The notes under the pieces were generated by a model. That model had not been told where the DNA came from, did no database searches, and saw nothing but the letters and a program-made list of their open reading frames with translations. The position numbers and the translations under genes are program-made. DNA of 64,000 nt, taken from NCBI RefSeq assembly GCF_030408595.1, contig NZ_CP047080.1:1137247-1201246 (forward strand), given 5' to 3'. This document shows positions 37,501 to 46,261 of this stretch, one piece after another. The DNA comes from Corynebacterium canis. GTDB lineage: Bacteria > Actinomycetota > Actinomycetes > Mycobacteriales > Mycobacteriaceae. Positions within the stretch are counted from its first letter, which is position 1. Every line of letters starts with the position of its first letter.

Positions 37501-38166
37501 GGCGTCGACTTCCCGGGGCTGTTGGGCGAACCCTTGCACCACGTGGATGCCCACGATCGTTTGTTCTACGTGCGTGGCCAGGTCCGCCGCCTGTTGCTGC
37601 GCGGCATTGGTGGCGCGCATGATGGGGCGTTTGGAATGGCGCGCCAGCCAGGCGATCGCGGGCAACCAGATCAGGCTGGCCAATGCCAGCGGCCAGGACA
37701 GGGAAACCATGAGCACCAGCGTGATCACCAAGAGCAGCACATTGCCCGCGGCCAGGGGCAGCATGGCCACCAGCCCTTGGATCGATTGCACGTCCGAAAT
37801 CGAACGGCTGACCACCTGCCCGGTGCGGATCTTGTCCTGCGCCGGCCCGTCCAACCCCAGCAGTGTGTCCAGCAGGCGGAGCCGAAGGCCGTGCTGGACG
37901 TCAAAGGAGAGCCGCCCGGCGGTGTAGCGGCGCAGGAATTGGCAGGCCCACCGAAACACCGCCATCAGCACCAGGATCAGCGTGGCGCTGCCCACCGGAC
38001 CCAGCCCGGCGAACACGCGTGCGGATTCCCGCCCGACGGCAAGATCGACGATATTGCCGGTAATCAAGGGGATCGCTAGCTCCGCGGCGGTCACGCCCAC
38101 GGTAGCCAGCATCGCCCACAGCCCCATGCGCCAATGTGGCGCGAGGATTGCCCAGAATTGCCGCAT
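34576..38166 (-). CDS. fused two-half ABC exporter
   Basis: A 1196-residue chain with two complete half-transporters, each six membrane helices plus an ATPase. NBD1 has Walker A GPPAGGKT, signature LSGGQ, and Walker B ending LILDDATSA with Asp in place of the catalytic Glu. NBD2 has GHTGAGKT, signature LSAGQ, and the normal LLLLDEATAT. So NBD1 supplies a degenerate catalytic site, as in heterodimeric exporters. ATG 38166 (MRQFWAIL) was chosen because the frame upstream runs into the preceding gene. Export of lipid or drug is likely; the substrate is unknown. A matching gene neighbours odhA in C. glutamicum. Confidence 0.92.
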   Translation of the reverse strand: MRQFWAILAPHWRMGLWAMLATVGVTAAELAIPLITGNIVDLAVGRESARVFAGLGPVGSATLILVLMAVFRWACQFLRRYTAGRLSFDVQHGLRLRLLDTLLGLDGPAQDKIRTGQVVSRSISDVQSIQGLVAMLPLAAGNVLLLVITLVLMVSLSWPLALASLIWLPAIAWLARHSKRPIMRATNAAQQQAADLATHVEQTIVGIHVVQGFAQQPREVDAVARAAVLLYHARLAAARVLASFQPLLEQLPQAALVATIVVGGWMATQGLVSIGVFVAFSMYVSRLTGAVRMIGNLTVRLHSGLASVHRVCEITDLRPELPVGTRAVPEGPLELSFAGVHFGDALRGFSLTIPAGKCVVAVGPPAGGKTMAVQLAARFYDPDAGAVRLNGIDLRELDRTQLRNAMAVVFDEAFLFEASVRENLTLGAAVSDAELWRVLHIAQAAEFVRELPDGLDAPIGERGVTLSGGQRQRLALARALLRRPRLLILDDATSAIDAATESRIFAALEQEFANTTVFAITHKHSMVHLADSVAVVDSGRVTAFATPAEQAWQLPEFLAVMDAAGAPADSASAGAALEPADSAQAGAVALGDPGWDASLPAAEVLPEGPLPAPVTVPVPFSLLPFVRQVRAGIIGIIALLLAGVGADLAFPSLVRYAVDQGVGNGDRRALVIVAIGGGVLVVGAWLVGFLRTKLAAQVGERLLYALRVKTYKHVLDLDLAYFERTRTGSILTRMTTDIDTLSNFLQNALAQSIVAAATLVGVAVMLLVTSPTLALVALAAIPLVVLATVVFRRITARLYTQAREELSAMNAEFHEAISGLRTVQMHGAEPQTLQHFERSCEKYRRTRIRSQIAVAIYFPGAQAIGQLSRATVIGVGATLVLRGDISAGVLIAFVLYMSLLFEPIQELSQIFDAYQQAKVGLRRIAELLSEQPQVGSSGEVAASISKNDEEQAVRRAMRGELRLEHVSFSYGGAPVLRNLNVTLRPGTTVALVGHTGAGKTTVMKLLARFYDPTEGCIRASGTDLRNIRLPLWRSGLGIVPQEPHLFAGTIAENIAYGRPHAEPTEIISAARRVGALESIAEIEGNFQYRIGEHGRGLSAGQRQLIALARAELVEPQLLLLDEATATLDPATERAVLEAAHRVTTPRTSVVVAHRLATAAQADRILVLQRGYIIEDGTHAELLANEGSYASMWRAHQ

Positions 38167-38180
38167 GGGGGTCCGGCGGC

Positions 38181-38981
38181 CTAGTCTTCGGCGGGCGCTT
38201 GCAGCTCCGCAAAGTGCGGGGGTTCCACGGCCTTCGGGGCCGGGGTGGCAAAGGCGGCGGGCAGCGGCCCCAGGGATTCCGCCGTATTCGTAATCACCTT
38301 CGAGGCGATCTTGCGGTTCGCCCAGGTGCCCAAGGCCGCGCCGATGCCAAACGGCATGATCTTGCCAATCCACATCCCGCGGAATTTCTTACCCACGCGC
38401 TTGAGCGCCACCCCGAGCAGCTTGTTATTGATGTCTTTCAGCTGCGGGGTGCCGTAGCGGGTCAGCATGGCGGTGACGGAGGCGCCGCTCTTGTGGGAGA
38501 GGTCGCCGATAGCGGCGTCCACAAGCATGGTTCCGGAGGCGCCCACGGCCACCACCAGGATCAAGGTGCGGCGTCGCTCAGGGTTGCGAATATCGATCCC
38601 GCGAAGGTGCGCGGAGGCCATCGTGTACACCGCCGCGGCGTCCGTAAACACGAGCGATTCCACGCCGATCGCGGCGGCACCCGCAACGAGCCCAATGCCC
38701 GGGATTGCGGAAGCCGCACCCACGCTCGCGCCCGTACCCGAAGCGATCAATTTAAAGTGCTTATCCAGCTTCTGCTGGATTTCCGCAGGTGAAGCCTCCG
38801 GGTTTCGGTTGCGAAGCCAATTCACATAGTTTTCAATCGCCCCGGATTGCATGTGCACGGCCTTATCAATGACCTTGAGCAACATGCGTCCAGTCGCCCC
38901 CGCGCGTTCTTCAAGCGCCTGTGGGTTCGAATGTACGGCGTCGGTCACGGGTTGGTCGGGCGATTTGGCGGGATAGGTCAC
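38181..38981 (-). CDS. hypothetical membrane-associated protein
   Basis: A 266-residue protein. A helical N-terminus is followed by a Gly/Ala-rich hydrophobic stretch (residues ~85-125, GTGASVGAASAIPGIGLVAGAAAIGVES) and a second near residues 140-155. A third Gly-rich segment (GIGAALG) precedes a Pro-rich tail. The layout recalls EcsC-like proteins but I cannot confirm the family. It lies 14 bases before the ABC exporter gene, so the two are probably cotranscribed; a corynebacterial orthologue sits at the same place. Confidence 0.7.
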   Translation of the reverse strand: MTYPAKSPDQPVTDAVHSNPQALEERAGATGRMLLKVIDKAVHMQSGAIENYVNWLRNRNPEASPAEIQQKLDKHFKLIASGTGASVGAASAIPGIGLVAGAAAIGVESLVFTDAAAVYTMASAHLRGIDIRNPERRRTLILVVAVGASGTMLVDAAIGDLSHKSGASVTAMLTRYGTPQLKDINNKLLGVALKRVGKKFRGMWIGKIMPFGIGAALGTWANRKIASKVITNTAESLGPLPAAFATPAPKAVEPPHFAELQAPAED

Positions 38982-39025
38982 TCAAGCTCCTCACGCAAAC
39001 GTGTGTTCGTGGTTGGCGGCGGCGG

Positions 39026-39835
39026 TTATTGTTGGGCGTATTCCTCCGCGGCAATCACCTGCGCATCGGTGGGGCGAACCCCGGTGTATAAGGCGAATTG
39101 CTCCGCCGCCTGCAAAGCAATCACCTCGCCACCGTTGATTGTAGCCACTCCGAGCCGCTCGGCTGCCTGAATCAATGGCGTACGCACGGGGTAGGCTACC
39201 ACATCAAAGACGCAGGTGGCGTTGCGGATCTGGGCGTCGGAAAACGATTGCACGTCGGCGTCCGCGCCAGCCATGCCGAGCGGGGTAACGTTGACCAGCA
39301 TCGTTGCTTCCTCCGGCACCTCCGCCGCGCACCTCCAACCGTGCTTGTGCGCCAGCGCCGTGCCCGTTTCCGCGTTGCGCGCGACGATGGTGCCCCGCAG
39401 CCCATGGTCCGCAAGCGCCGCCACCACCGCCGAAGCCATGCCGCCCGACCCCCGTACGGCCACCTCATGCCGCTTATCGACGCCGTGTTTATCCAGCAAT
39501 GCGGCCACCGCGATGTAGTCCGTGTTATAGCCCTTCAAATGCCCATCGGTGTTGACGATCGTGTTCACGGAATGCAAACGCTCGGCGGAGGGGTGCAGGG
39601 CGTCGATAAGCGGAATCACCTGCGCCTTATACGGCATGGAAACGCCGGCCCCGCGGATGCCCAAGCCGCGAATACCCGCCACGGCCTGCGCAATATCGGT
39701 AGGGGCCACGGCGTAATACACAAAATTCAAGCCGAGCTGCGCGTACAACCAATTATGGAAACGCACCCCATGGTTGGAAGGCCGCGCGGCCAGGGAAATG
39801 CACAATTGAGTTTCCCGATCAATAATGTTCACCAT
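39026..39835 (-). CDS. aroE: shikimate dehydrogenase-family protein
   Basis: A 269-residue NAD(P)-dependent dehydrogenase of the AroE family. The substrate site has the catalytic Lys in SMPYKAQV and the Asp in GYNTDYIA. The Rossmann loop is modified (VRGSGGMASAVVAAL). Relatives of this group include quinate/shikimate dehydrogenases that are not the main aroE, so the biosynthetic role is uncertain. ATG 39835 (MVNIIDRETQL) was chosen; the upstream extension is Arg-rich and overlaps the next gene. It is 10 bases downstream of the lipase-like gene. Confidence 0.85.
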   Translation of the reverse strand: MVNIIDRETQLCISLAARPSNHGVRFHNWLYAQLGLNFVYYAVAPTDIAQAVAGIRGLGIRGAGVSMPYKAQVIPLIDALHPSAERLHSVNTIVNTDGHLKGYNTDYIAVAALLDKHGVDKRHEVAVRGSGGMASAVVAALADHGLRGTIVARNAETGTALAHKHGWRCAAEVPEEATMLVNVTPLGMAGADADVQSFSDAQIRNATCVFDVVAYPVRTPLIQAAERLGVATINGGEVIALQAAEQFALYTGVRPTDAQVIAAEEYAQQ

Positions 39836-39845
39836 GGGGCCCAGC

Positions 39846-40877
39846 TTAGGTGAACTGCTGGCGCAGCGTCTGGAACGCCTTTTCCCACGCCTGCTGGACA
39901 TGCGGCGCCCGCAGCCGCCGAGTAAGCGCACCGTGATACGCGCCCGGCAGGATCATGGAAGTCACCGCCACGCCCTGCTCCCTGAGGCGTCGGACGTAGG
40001 TGAGGTCCTCCTCGTAGAACAGGTCCAAATCGCCCACCGCGAGGAACGTCGGCGGCAGCCCCGCGAGGTCCAGGCGGCGATTCGCGGCGGCGTAGTCCGG
40101 GAACTCATCGTGCGGGGACAGGTAGGACAGGTAGCAATTCCACGCCAGCGTGTTCGCCGTATGCCCCCACACGAACTCCCCGCGGCCCGGGTTCGGGGTG
40201 ACGCGGGTGCGATCATCCAACATCGGTTCCATAAGCAATTGGAACGCCGGCGGGGTGCCCGCATCGTGCAACCATTGCGTGAGGCAGGCCGCCAGCCCGC
40301 CGCCCGCGCCGGCCCCCGCAACGACAATACGTTCGGGAGTGTAGGTATCGCTCAGCCAATCGAATACCGCGCGGACATCGTGCAAAGCGGCGGGGAAGGG
40401 GGCGGTGCCCGCAAGCCGATACTCCGGATTGATCACCGTGCACCCCAGGGAGCGGGCCAGGTACGCGCACACCCCATCCTCGGCCTCCGGGGTGCCGCGC
40501 ACGAAACCGCCGTTATGCAGCCATAACAGGGCGAAATCGGGGGTCTTGGTGGGTGGTGTTGCGGGTGTGTAGTGGCGCACCGGGACGGGCGGGCCGCCGG
40601 CGTAGCCCGCCACATTGTGGCTGCTGATGCGCACCCCGGAGACATCGCCGTGGCTGGTTCTGGGTTCGAGGTGGGTGGCGGCGTAGCCGGGGTAGCTACG
40701 GTTCCACAGCGCCGGGGTGCGCCAGATCGGGTGCACCAGCAGGCCGCGGTGGCGCAGCTCGGGATCCACCTTGCGGGTGCGGAACCATTGCACGCCCAGG
40801 TGCGTGGCCGCCGCAGCCCCGAGGGTGCCCCCGACGATCCCCCCGAGGGTGGTGAGCAAACGAGTGGTGTACTTCAA
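39846..40877 (-). CDS. HSL-type alpha/beta hydrolase lacking its nucleophile
   Basis: A 343-residue protein with an N-terminal hydrophobic anchor (GGIVGGTLGAAAA) and the hormone-sensitive-lipase fold. The oxyanion motif HGGGF reads HNGGF, the C-terminal His lies in AYHGAL, and a DLDLFYEE stretch holds the Asp position. The nucleophile motif GDSAGG reads GAGAGG, so the catalytic Ser is Gly. The substitution is clear in the DNA (GGGGCCGGCGCGGGC). Normal esterase activity is unlikely. TTG 40877 was chosen: GGAGG (40886-40890) lies 8 bases upstream. It is upstream of aroE in the same operon. Confidence 0.83.
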   Translation of the reverse strand: MKYTTRLLTTLGGIVGGTLGAAAATHLGVQWFRTRKVDPELRHRGLLVHPIWRTPALWNRSYPGYAATHLEPRTSHGDVSGVRISSHNVAGYAGGPPVPVRHYTPATPPTKTPDFALLWLHNGGFVRGTPEAEDGVCAYLARSLGCTVINPEYRLAGTAPFPAALHDVRAVFDWLSDTYTPERIVVAGAGAGGGLAACLTQWLHDAGTPPAFQLLMEPMLDDRTRVTPNPGRGEFVWGHTANTLAWNCYLSYLSPHDEFPDYAAANRRLDLAGLPPTFLAVGDLDLFYEEDLTYVRRLREQGVAVTSMILPGAYHGALTRRLRAPHVQQAWEKAFQTLRQQFT

Positions 40878-41013
40878 CAGCAAAACCTCCGGTGGGAAAC
40901 GATTCAGCCTATCCACAGGCGATTGTAGAAAAACTAGGTGTGAGGTGTGCAGGCTTTGCCTGATGTGGTGTAGTGGGGTTACCCGCGTTTGAGGTTGGCT
41001 CTGAGAGGTGTGT

Positions 41014-41799
41014 ATGCATTCCGTGTTTCAGCTCGTGCTTGCGGAATACCCGCGTTTCCGGACGGCCGTGCTGCCCAGCGACGGTGCGGAGCAGTTGAGC
41101 GTCGCCGCCCTCGCCACGCCCGAACGTATGTCCAAAGCCATCGCAGCAAGCGAACGGTTGTTCCCGATGGGCGATGCCCGGTGGGCGGGCCAGGTGTGGT
41201 GGTTTTCCTGGAATAATTCCGTGGTGGCTCCGGCGGTGACGGCGATGGTGGAGTTTTACAAGGTGCCCAGCCTGGACCTCGCCCGCGGCGTGCTGCACGC
41301 GCAACCCGGCGACTATTGGTATAGCTATTCCACCGATATCGTCGCGGCCGACGGGCAGTGGCGCGAGGCCGGGGCGGATTACGCCACGAGCGTTCGCCCG
41401 ATTATCGACGCCCTGGCTACCGCAGCCGGGCTGAAACCCGCGCCGTTGTGGGCGGTGACGGCTGACGCTTTGGTTGCGGCGGCCGTTGGCGCTGGCAATG
41501 AAGCGTTCGATCCTTATCGGGGAGTGAGAATTGCGTGCGAATTGTCGGCGGGTTTGGCCGCAGGAGCGCACGGTGTGACCATCCCAACTCCGCGGTTTCA
41601 GGATATTCGGGGCGGCACGATCGGGCCGACCGATATGGCGGCCGTTCGCGCAGGTGAAGAGCCCGATGACGTGCACACAGTGGCGCGCCGGGCGTCGTGT
41701 TGCATGATCTTTCATTCGCCGGGTTCGGGGAAGTGTTTGTCCTGCCCAAAGCAGGATCCGGCCGTCCGCGAGGCGGCATTAATTGCGCACGTGCAATAG
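41014..41799 (+). CDS. (2Fe-2S) FhuF-like ferric-siderophore reductase family
   Basis: A 261-residue protein with the FhuF C-terminal iron-sulphur motif C-C-x10-C-x2-C (SCCMIFHSPGSGKCLSCPK) near residues 228-243. FhuF proteins release iron from siderophores by reduction in the cytoplasm. The N-terminal ~200 residues are poorly conserved, as usual in the family. ATG 41014 has GAGAGG 5 bases upstream. It is a single gene, divergent from the lipase-like gene, with no siderophore transporter adjacent. Confidence 0.82.
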   Translation: MHSVFQLVLAEYPRFRTAVLPSDGAEQLSVAALATPERMSKAIAASERLFPMGDARWAGQVWWFSWNNSVVAPAVTAMVEFYKVPSLDLARGVLHAQPGDYWYSYSTDIVAADGQWREAGADYATSVRPIIDALATAAGLKPAPLWAVTADALVAAAVGAGNEAFDPYRGVRIACELSAGLAAGAHGVTIPTPRFQDIRGGTIGPTDMAAVRAGEEPDDVHTVARRASCCMIFHSPGSGKCLSCPKQDPAVREAALIAHVQ

Positions 41800-41897
41800 T
41801 CTCGGTTATTGCAGGTTAGGCTGGAGCCTAGCCGCGGTGTGGCAGGGCGCAATGCGTGCCCGAGCGCAGCGGATTCAACCAGTGAAAGGTGCAGGAC

Positions 41898-42719
41898 ATG
41901 AGCTTTTTCGAGGATATCGCTTCGGCGCTCGATGCCGATGGTATCGAGTCTCGGGTGAAGGGCGACACCATGTTCGTTCCCATTACCCGCGAGGTGGAGA
42001 TTCAATTCGTGGAGATTGATCCAGACCTGCCGGCCGCCAATGTGTATATCGCGGCAGCCGATGTGGATGAAGACGATGAAGACTTCGAAGCTGTCCTCGT
42101 GTCCGTGGCGTTTTCCGTGGCCGATGCGGTCTCCGCCGTGGCCCGCCACGTGGCCACGGACCAGGTGGTTACCGTCCTGCGTGACCTGCTCGATGGCACC
42201 GACGAGCGCATCGCCGACCTGGCCTTTGTGCAGGACTGGGAGGATCCGAGCCTGGTGGTCGCCGAGGTGGGGCAGCATTCCGAAATCCAGGTGCTAGTGG
42301 AGGCGGATGGCGATGTGCCCGTGGCCGTGGTCACCTTTTCCGCCTCCGGGGAGGCGTACGAAGAGCTGGTGGATCAGGCCATCGCGGAGCTGTGGGAAGA
42401 CGGCGAGGGCGAGGACCTGCCGGAGGATCAGCGCAACCTGTTGATTGCGGCGGCCGTGCGTGACGCCGAATTGGCCTCCGAAGAGGTGCTCGAATTGGGG
42501 TCTTTTACGGACTTTGATCGCCTGTTCGATGTGCTGGCATTGGCGGCGGATCAGGCCGACGATTGGGAGGCCCAACTCGTCCCCGTGGCCGACGGCGCGG
42601 GCTACGAAGATGAGTACGAAGACGACGATGATGACGAGGACTACTCGGAGCTCGAAGAAGTTTTCGATGAGGTGTATGACGACGAGGACGAAGACCTCGA
42701 CGTGGTGGAGGACGATTAG
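41898..42719 (+). CDS. acidic cytoplasmic hypothetical protein
   Basis: A 273-residue protein with two resembling halves (MFVPITREVEIQFVEIDPDLP and ISVAVVTFSASGEAY-type beta/alpha segments). The strongly acidic C-terminus (residues ~230-273) is mostly Asp, Glu and Tyr (YEDEYEDDDDDEDYSELEE). No membrane segment or catalytic motif is seen. ATG 41898 follows AAAGG at 8 bases. The fold of the first 220 residues resembles YbjN-like type III chaperone folds of actinobacteria, which I cannot confirm. No clear operon partner. Confidence 0.7.
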   Translation: MSFFEDIASALDADGIESRVKGDTMFVPITREVEIQFVEIDPDLPAANVYIAAADVDEDDEDFEAVLVSVAFSVADAVSAVARHVATDQVVTVLRDLLDGTDERIADLAFVQDWEDPSLVVAEVGQHSEIQVLVEADGDVPVAVVTFSASGEAYEELVDQAIAELWEDGEGEDLPEDQRNLLIAAAVRDAELASEEVLELGSFTDFDRLFDVLALAADQADDWEAQLVPVADGAGYEDEYEDDDDDEDYSELEEVFDEVYDDEDEDLDVVEDD

Positions 42720-42737
42720 CCCCGCCCCGCGCCCGCG

Positions 42738-43223
42738 CTACGCCGCCAGCTGGCCCTGAAAAAGCCAATAAGGCGAGGTCAGCGGGTGGAAGCGCGCGTC
42801 GAGGATAAGGTGAAAGGTCGGGGTCGGGGCGTCGATAAGCTCGTGGAGCGTGTGCGGTGCCAGGTCGGGAAGCATTGCGCGCACCCAATTGCGGGCGGTG
42901 CCGCGATCGCCGCCGCCGAGCACGCGTAATTTGAGCAAAAACGCAGGTGGATGCAGCAATGTTTCGTCGGGGCTCCAGGCGCGCAGCCGCGATGTGAGGT
43001 GTGGGGTGACGCGGCTGCGGGAGATTTCGAGCGTGAGGCGCGGCGTGCCGGGGAGTTCGATGGTCGGGGGGAGCCAATCGTGACGCGGTTGTGCTAACGA
43101 ACATGGGTTCGCAATGAGGCTGGCGGCCGCGCGCAGCACGAGGGGCTGTTCTTCGCGCAGACGTGCGATTGCCTGGGCGGTGGTTTGCTGGGCTGGGCTG
43201 AGGAGGTGGCGCAAGGTGATCAT
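42738..43223 (-). CDS. hypothetical protein
   Basis: A 161-residue soluble protein, rich in Leu, Pro, Arg and Ala, with no motif I recognise. ATG 43223 (MITLRHLLSPAQ) begins the conserved-looking part; the frame also opens at 43253. The gene is convergent with the acidic-protein gene and divergent from the MFS gene. A GC-rich shadow frame of similar length covers the same bases, but this frame has the more natural amino-acid composition. Confidence 0.6.
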   Translation of the reverse strand: MITLRHLLSPAQQTTAQAIARLREEQPLVLRAAASLIANPCSLAQPRHDWLPPTIELPGTPRLTLEISRSRVTPHLTSRLRAWSPDETLLHPPAFLLKLRVLGGGDRGTARNWVRAMLPDLAPHTLHELIDAPTPTFHLILDARFHPLTSPYWLFQGQLAA

Positions 43224-43324
43224 GTAACGCACTGTAGGGGTCCGGGCTAACATTCGAACGCCTTATTCGAACACTTGTGCGTATGGAATGTGGGGTGCGG
43301 CGGTGGGCGAGTAGCCTGAACTGT

Positions 43325-44524
43325 GTGAACGATGATGCACAGCGAACGCCGATCCCACACCAGATCCGAGTATTGGTCGCGGCGGCGTTTATTATTTCGC
43401 TCGGCTTCGGGCTGGTCTCGCCGATCATCCCGCAATTCGCGCAGAGTTTTGACGTCTCCGTGAGCGCCGCGAGCTTTGTAATCTCCATTTTCGCAGCCAC
43501 CCGGCTTATGTTCGCCCCGCTCTCTGGGCGGCTTATCGACGCGCTCGGATCGCGCTGGGTCTACCTCACCGGGCTCACCACAGTCGCCGTAGGCACCGGC
43601 GCCATCGCCTTCGCCCAAGCCTATTGGCACATCGTGGCGCTGCGCGCAATCAGCGGCGTCGGTTCGACCATGTTTACGGTTTCCGCCATGAGCCTGATTG
43701 TTCGAATAGCGCCCCCGCATATCCGCGGCAGGGCGTCCTCAACATACGCCACGGCGTTCCTGCTCGGCAGCGTTATCGGGCCGGTGCTCGGCGCCGTGCT
43801 CTCCGGGCTGGGCATGCGCACGCCCTTTGTGATCTACGCGGTGATGCTGATCCTGGCCACAGTGGTGGTGGCGGTGCGGCTCAATGCGCAGGAAATCAAA
43901 GGCGTGGAACAGGGCGACACCCAACCGCCCATGCGCCGCCGCGAGGCCTTCCGCGACCCGACCTATTGCGCGGCGCTTATCAGCGGCTTCGCCTTCGGCT
44001 GGTCCAATTTCGGCGTTCGCATAGCAGTTCTCCCATTGTTTGCCGCCGCTGTGTTCGATTGGGGCGGGGCGGTGGCCGGCCTTGCGCTCGCCGCCTATGC
44101 CGTGGGCAACGCCGTGACGCTGCAGATCTCCGGCGATCTGGCCGATAAGATTGGCCGCCGCCCGCTGATCATCGGCGGGCTGATTGTAAACACCCTGTTC
44201 ACCGCCTGCATCGGGTTTAGCGAGCATTTCGCCGTGCTGCTCGCGGTGTCCGTGGCCGCGGGCGTGGGGGCCGGGCTGATGAATCCGGCGCAACAAGCCA
44301 CAATCGCCGATATCGTGGGCAACCATCGCGCCGGCGGACGCGTGCTGGCCGCCTACCAAATGGCACAAGATTTCGGAGTGATCGTGGGGCCGCTCGTGGT
44401 AGGCATGATTGTCGACGCCCACGGCTTCCGCCCCGCCTTCCTAAGTTGCGGCTTAATTGGGCTCACCGCAATCCTGGTTTGGATTTTCCTCGGACGCGAA
44501 ACCGCCGGGCGCGCGGCGGCGTGA
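43325..44524 (+). CDS. MFS transporter
   Basis: A 399-residue major facilitator with twelve hydrophobic segments. The loop 2-3 motif is RLIDALGSRWVYLTG, its counterpart between helices 8 and 9 is DLADKIGRRPLIIGG, and helix 5 has GSVIGPVLGAVLSG, resembling the antiporter motif C of DHA1 exporters. Drug or metabolite export is likely. GTG 43325 (VNDDAQRTP) was chosen because the upstream frame is short and unconserved. TAGCCT 7 bases upstream could be a -10 box of a leaderless transcript (weak). Confidence 0.85.
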   Translation: MNDDAQRTPIPHQIRVLVAAAFIISLGFGLVSPIIPQFAQSFDVSVSAASFVISIFAATRLMFAPLSGRLIDALGSRWVYLTGLTTVAVGTGAIAFAQAYWHIVALRAISGVGSTMFTVSAMSLIVRIAPPHIRGRASSTYATAFLLGSVIGPVLGAVLSGLGMRTPFVIYAVMLILATVVVAVRLNAQEIKGVEQGDTQPPMRRREAFRDPTYCAALISGFAFGWSNFGVRIAVLPLFAAAVFDWGGAVAGLALAAYAVGNAVTLQISGDLADKIGRRPLIIGGLIVNTLFTACIGFSEHFAVLLAVSVAAGVGAGLMNPAQQATIADIVGNHRAGGRVLAAYQMAQDFGVIVGPLVVGMIVDAHGFRPAFLSCGLIGLTAILVWIFLGRETAGRAAA

Positions 44525-44707
44525 AAGATCGGGTTTGGTGGGTCTGCGGATGGCGCGGCGCGGGGCGTGGTGAACGGCGTGGTAAGGGGCGAAACTTGGT
44601 AGGGTCAGAAGCAAACCTACTTCTACAAGAAGGCGGGTCATCGGAGGGACGTACAAAGTTTTCGTACCTAGGTTGAGGCGACATTCTCACAAGCCCAAGG
44701 AGCATCA

Positions 44708-45457
44708 ATGAGCGCTGACCAGCGAGTAAAGATATATTTCAAATCATTACTCCACGAACCGGATGCGGCCGGATTCTTTGTCCCCTCGGAAGATTGCTGG
44801 GCCGAGCCGGTCCACGCCGACGAAGCCGGCGGCACCTACCTAGTGAAAAGCGTGGGCTTTGCCATGCCGTTCAGCATCGACGATATCGTCCGCGCCCAGC
44901 TCAACGATGAAGGCCTCCTCCAAGTGGTAGGCATCGAACGGCTCACCCCCGGATGGGTGGCATGGATCGGGCTGCCGCCCGGGAGCGGCGAAACCCGCAT
45001 CAACACCCTTCTGGACCGCATTGGGCGAAGCTACGTGGCCGCCGAGGGCGGCGAGGATGTGCTCCGCATATGCTGGGACGAAGACTTTAGCCGCAAAGAG
45101 CTAGAGCAAATCTTCAGGAAAAACGCGCACCGGATGAACGGCTACATGTTCTTTACCGTCGAACAACGTGCCGAATTGCTCCAAGAGGCCGTGGACATGA
45201 ACCTGGAAATGAACCAGCCCGTGAAAACCGACTACTGGGCCGCCGACGACCCCGCCTGGCGAGGCCTCGGCGTGGACACCCCCGAATTCCTCGCCCGCGT
45301 CCAACGCCTCGTGTACGAAGATCCCGCCATCCTGGCCACAATCCGCATGAACCGCCAAGCCGACGTCCTCGCCTGGCTCGGACCCCCGCAACTCGACGAA
45401 TCCGGCAACATCATCCCCCTGCCCGAACTGGTGGAACCCTGGCCCGGTTTGCATTAG
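44708..45457 (+). CDS. DUF4265-domain protein
   Basis: A 249-residue soluble protein. The N-terminal half (VKIYFKSLLHE...ESCWAEPV-like, VKSVGFAMPFSIDDIVRAQL) fits DUF4265. The C-terminal half, from about residue 140, is predicted helical and unassigned. AAGGAG precedes ATG 44708 at 7 bases. The function is unknown. Downstream is a 1.5-kb gene-free stretch with simple repeats and two W elements. Confidence 0.72.
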   Translation: MSADQRVKIYFKSLLHEPDAAGFFVPSEDCWAEPVHADEAGGTYLVKSVGFAMPFSIDDIVRAQLNDEGLLQVVGIERLTPGWVAWIGLPPGSGETRINTLLDRIGRSYVAAEGGEDVLRICWDEDFSRKELEQIFRKNAHRMNGYMFFTVEQRAELLQEAVDMNLEMNQPVKTDYWAADDPAWRGLGVDTPEFLARVQRLVYEDPAILATIRMNRQADVLAWLGPPQLDESGNIIPLPELVEPWPGLH

Positions 45458-45499
45458 GGGTGCTGGTTGGGGGGTGTTGGTTGGGGCGTGTTGGCTGGG

Positions 45500-45540
45500 G
45501 GTTCGGGGTTCGGGGGTTCGGGGGTTCGGGGGTTCGGGGG
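45500..45540 (+). repeat. short G-rich tandem repeat
   Basis: About five units of TTCGGGGG right after the DUF4265 gene, preceded by GTTGGGG-type repeats. It is simple sequence with G-runs, possibly quadruplex-forming on the plus strand. Confidence 0.7.
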
Positions 45541-45769
45541 AAGGTTGTGCCCAATATGTGCGTCTGCTTGGGTGTTTTGGGGTGGCGGGGCTTTGGTGGA
45601 AGGCTCCGGCGGGCGCTTTTGGGCTGCGGATTTTAGGCGGCGGGGCCTGCGCTCAGATCGCATCGCTTGCAGGGCCAGATTTCCGCCCCAATTTGGGGGT
45701 GATTTGTCCGGGTGGTGGCCCTTGAGTCCGCCCAAGGCGCGGCAGACCCCTGCTGAAAATAGGTAGCGC

Positions 45770-46120
45770 ACTTCACATGAAATTTTTTACACACGAAACG
45801 CGATTTCTGTGTAATTTTCATACGCGCTAGGCCGCCCAGGGCTGCCGGCGCGATATTTTTTACACAGATTTCTGGATTTTGATGTAAAAAATATCGGTAG
45901 ACACCGTTCAACTCTGGGCGTGCAGATAGGTTGCCCGCTACGAATCGCACCACCTTTTCGTCACAGTGACGTAATTAGGCCATGGCGTATATCGGGCGGG
46001 CGAATTGAAGCCTGCAGCGGCGTTATTTAAGTTGAGTGCAAAATTGTAGCGAGCTACGTTTCTGGGAATGCGATTCGGCTCCGCTCAGGGCCACACTTCC
46101 GCAAAATCAGATATGTATCC
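45770..46120. repeat. W repeat copy 3
   Basis: Full element: upstream hairpin with TTACACA/TGTGTAA (about 45775-45820), the 46-nt hairpin at 45851-45896, CGTCACAGTGACG at 45959-45971 (108 nt after the hairpin start), a GTAGCGAGCTAC palindrome near 46047, and an ATGTATCCATATCG-type end near 46120. Confidence 0.78.
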
Positions 46121-46261
46121 ATATCGATTGCGGCCAGATGTGTTTCCATTTCTGTCGGAAGCTCTGCAGCCGAACGCTCCGGTGTGGGGCATGTGGATGT
46201 CATGGTGGGTAGCGCCTAGAAACCTTGGTGATGCGCTGGCAAAACGGGCTTAGGCAGGCTT

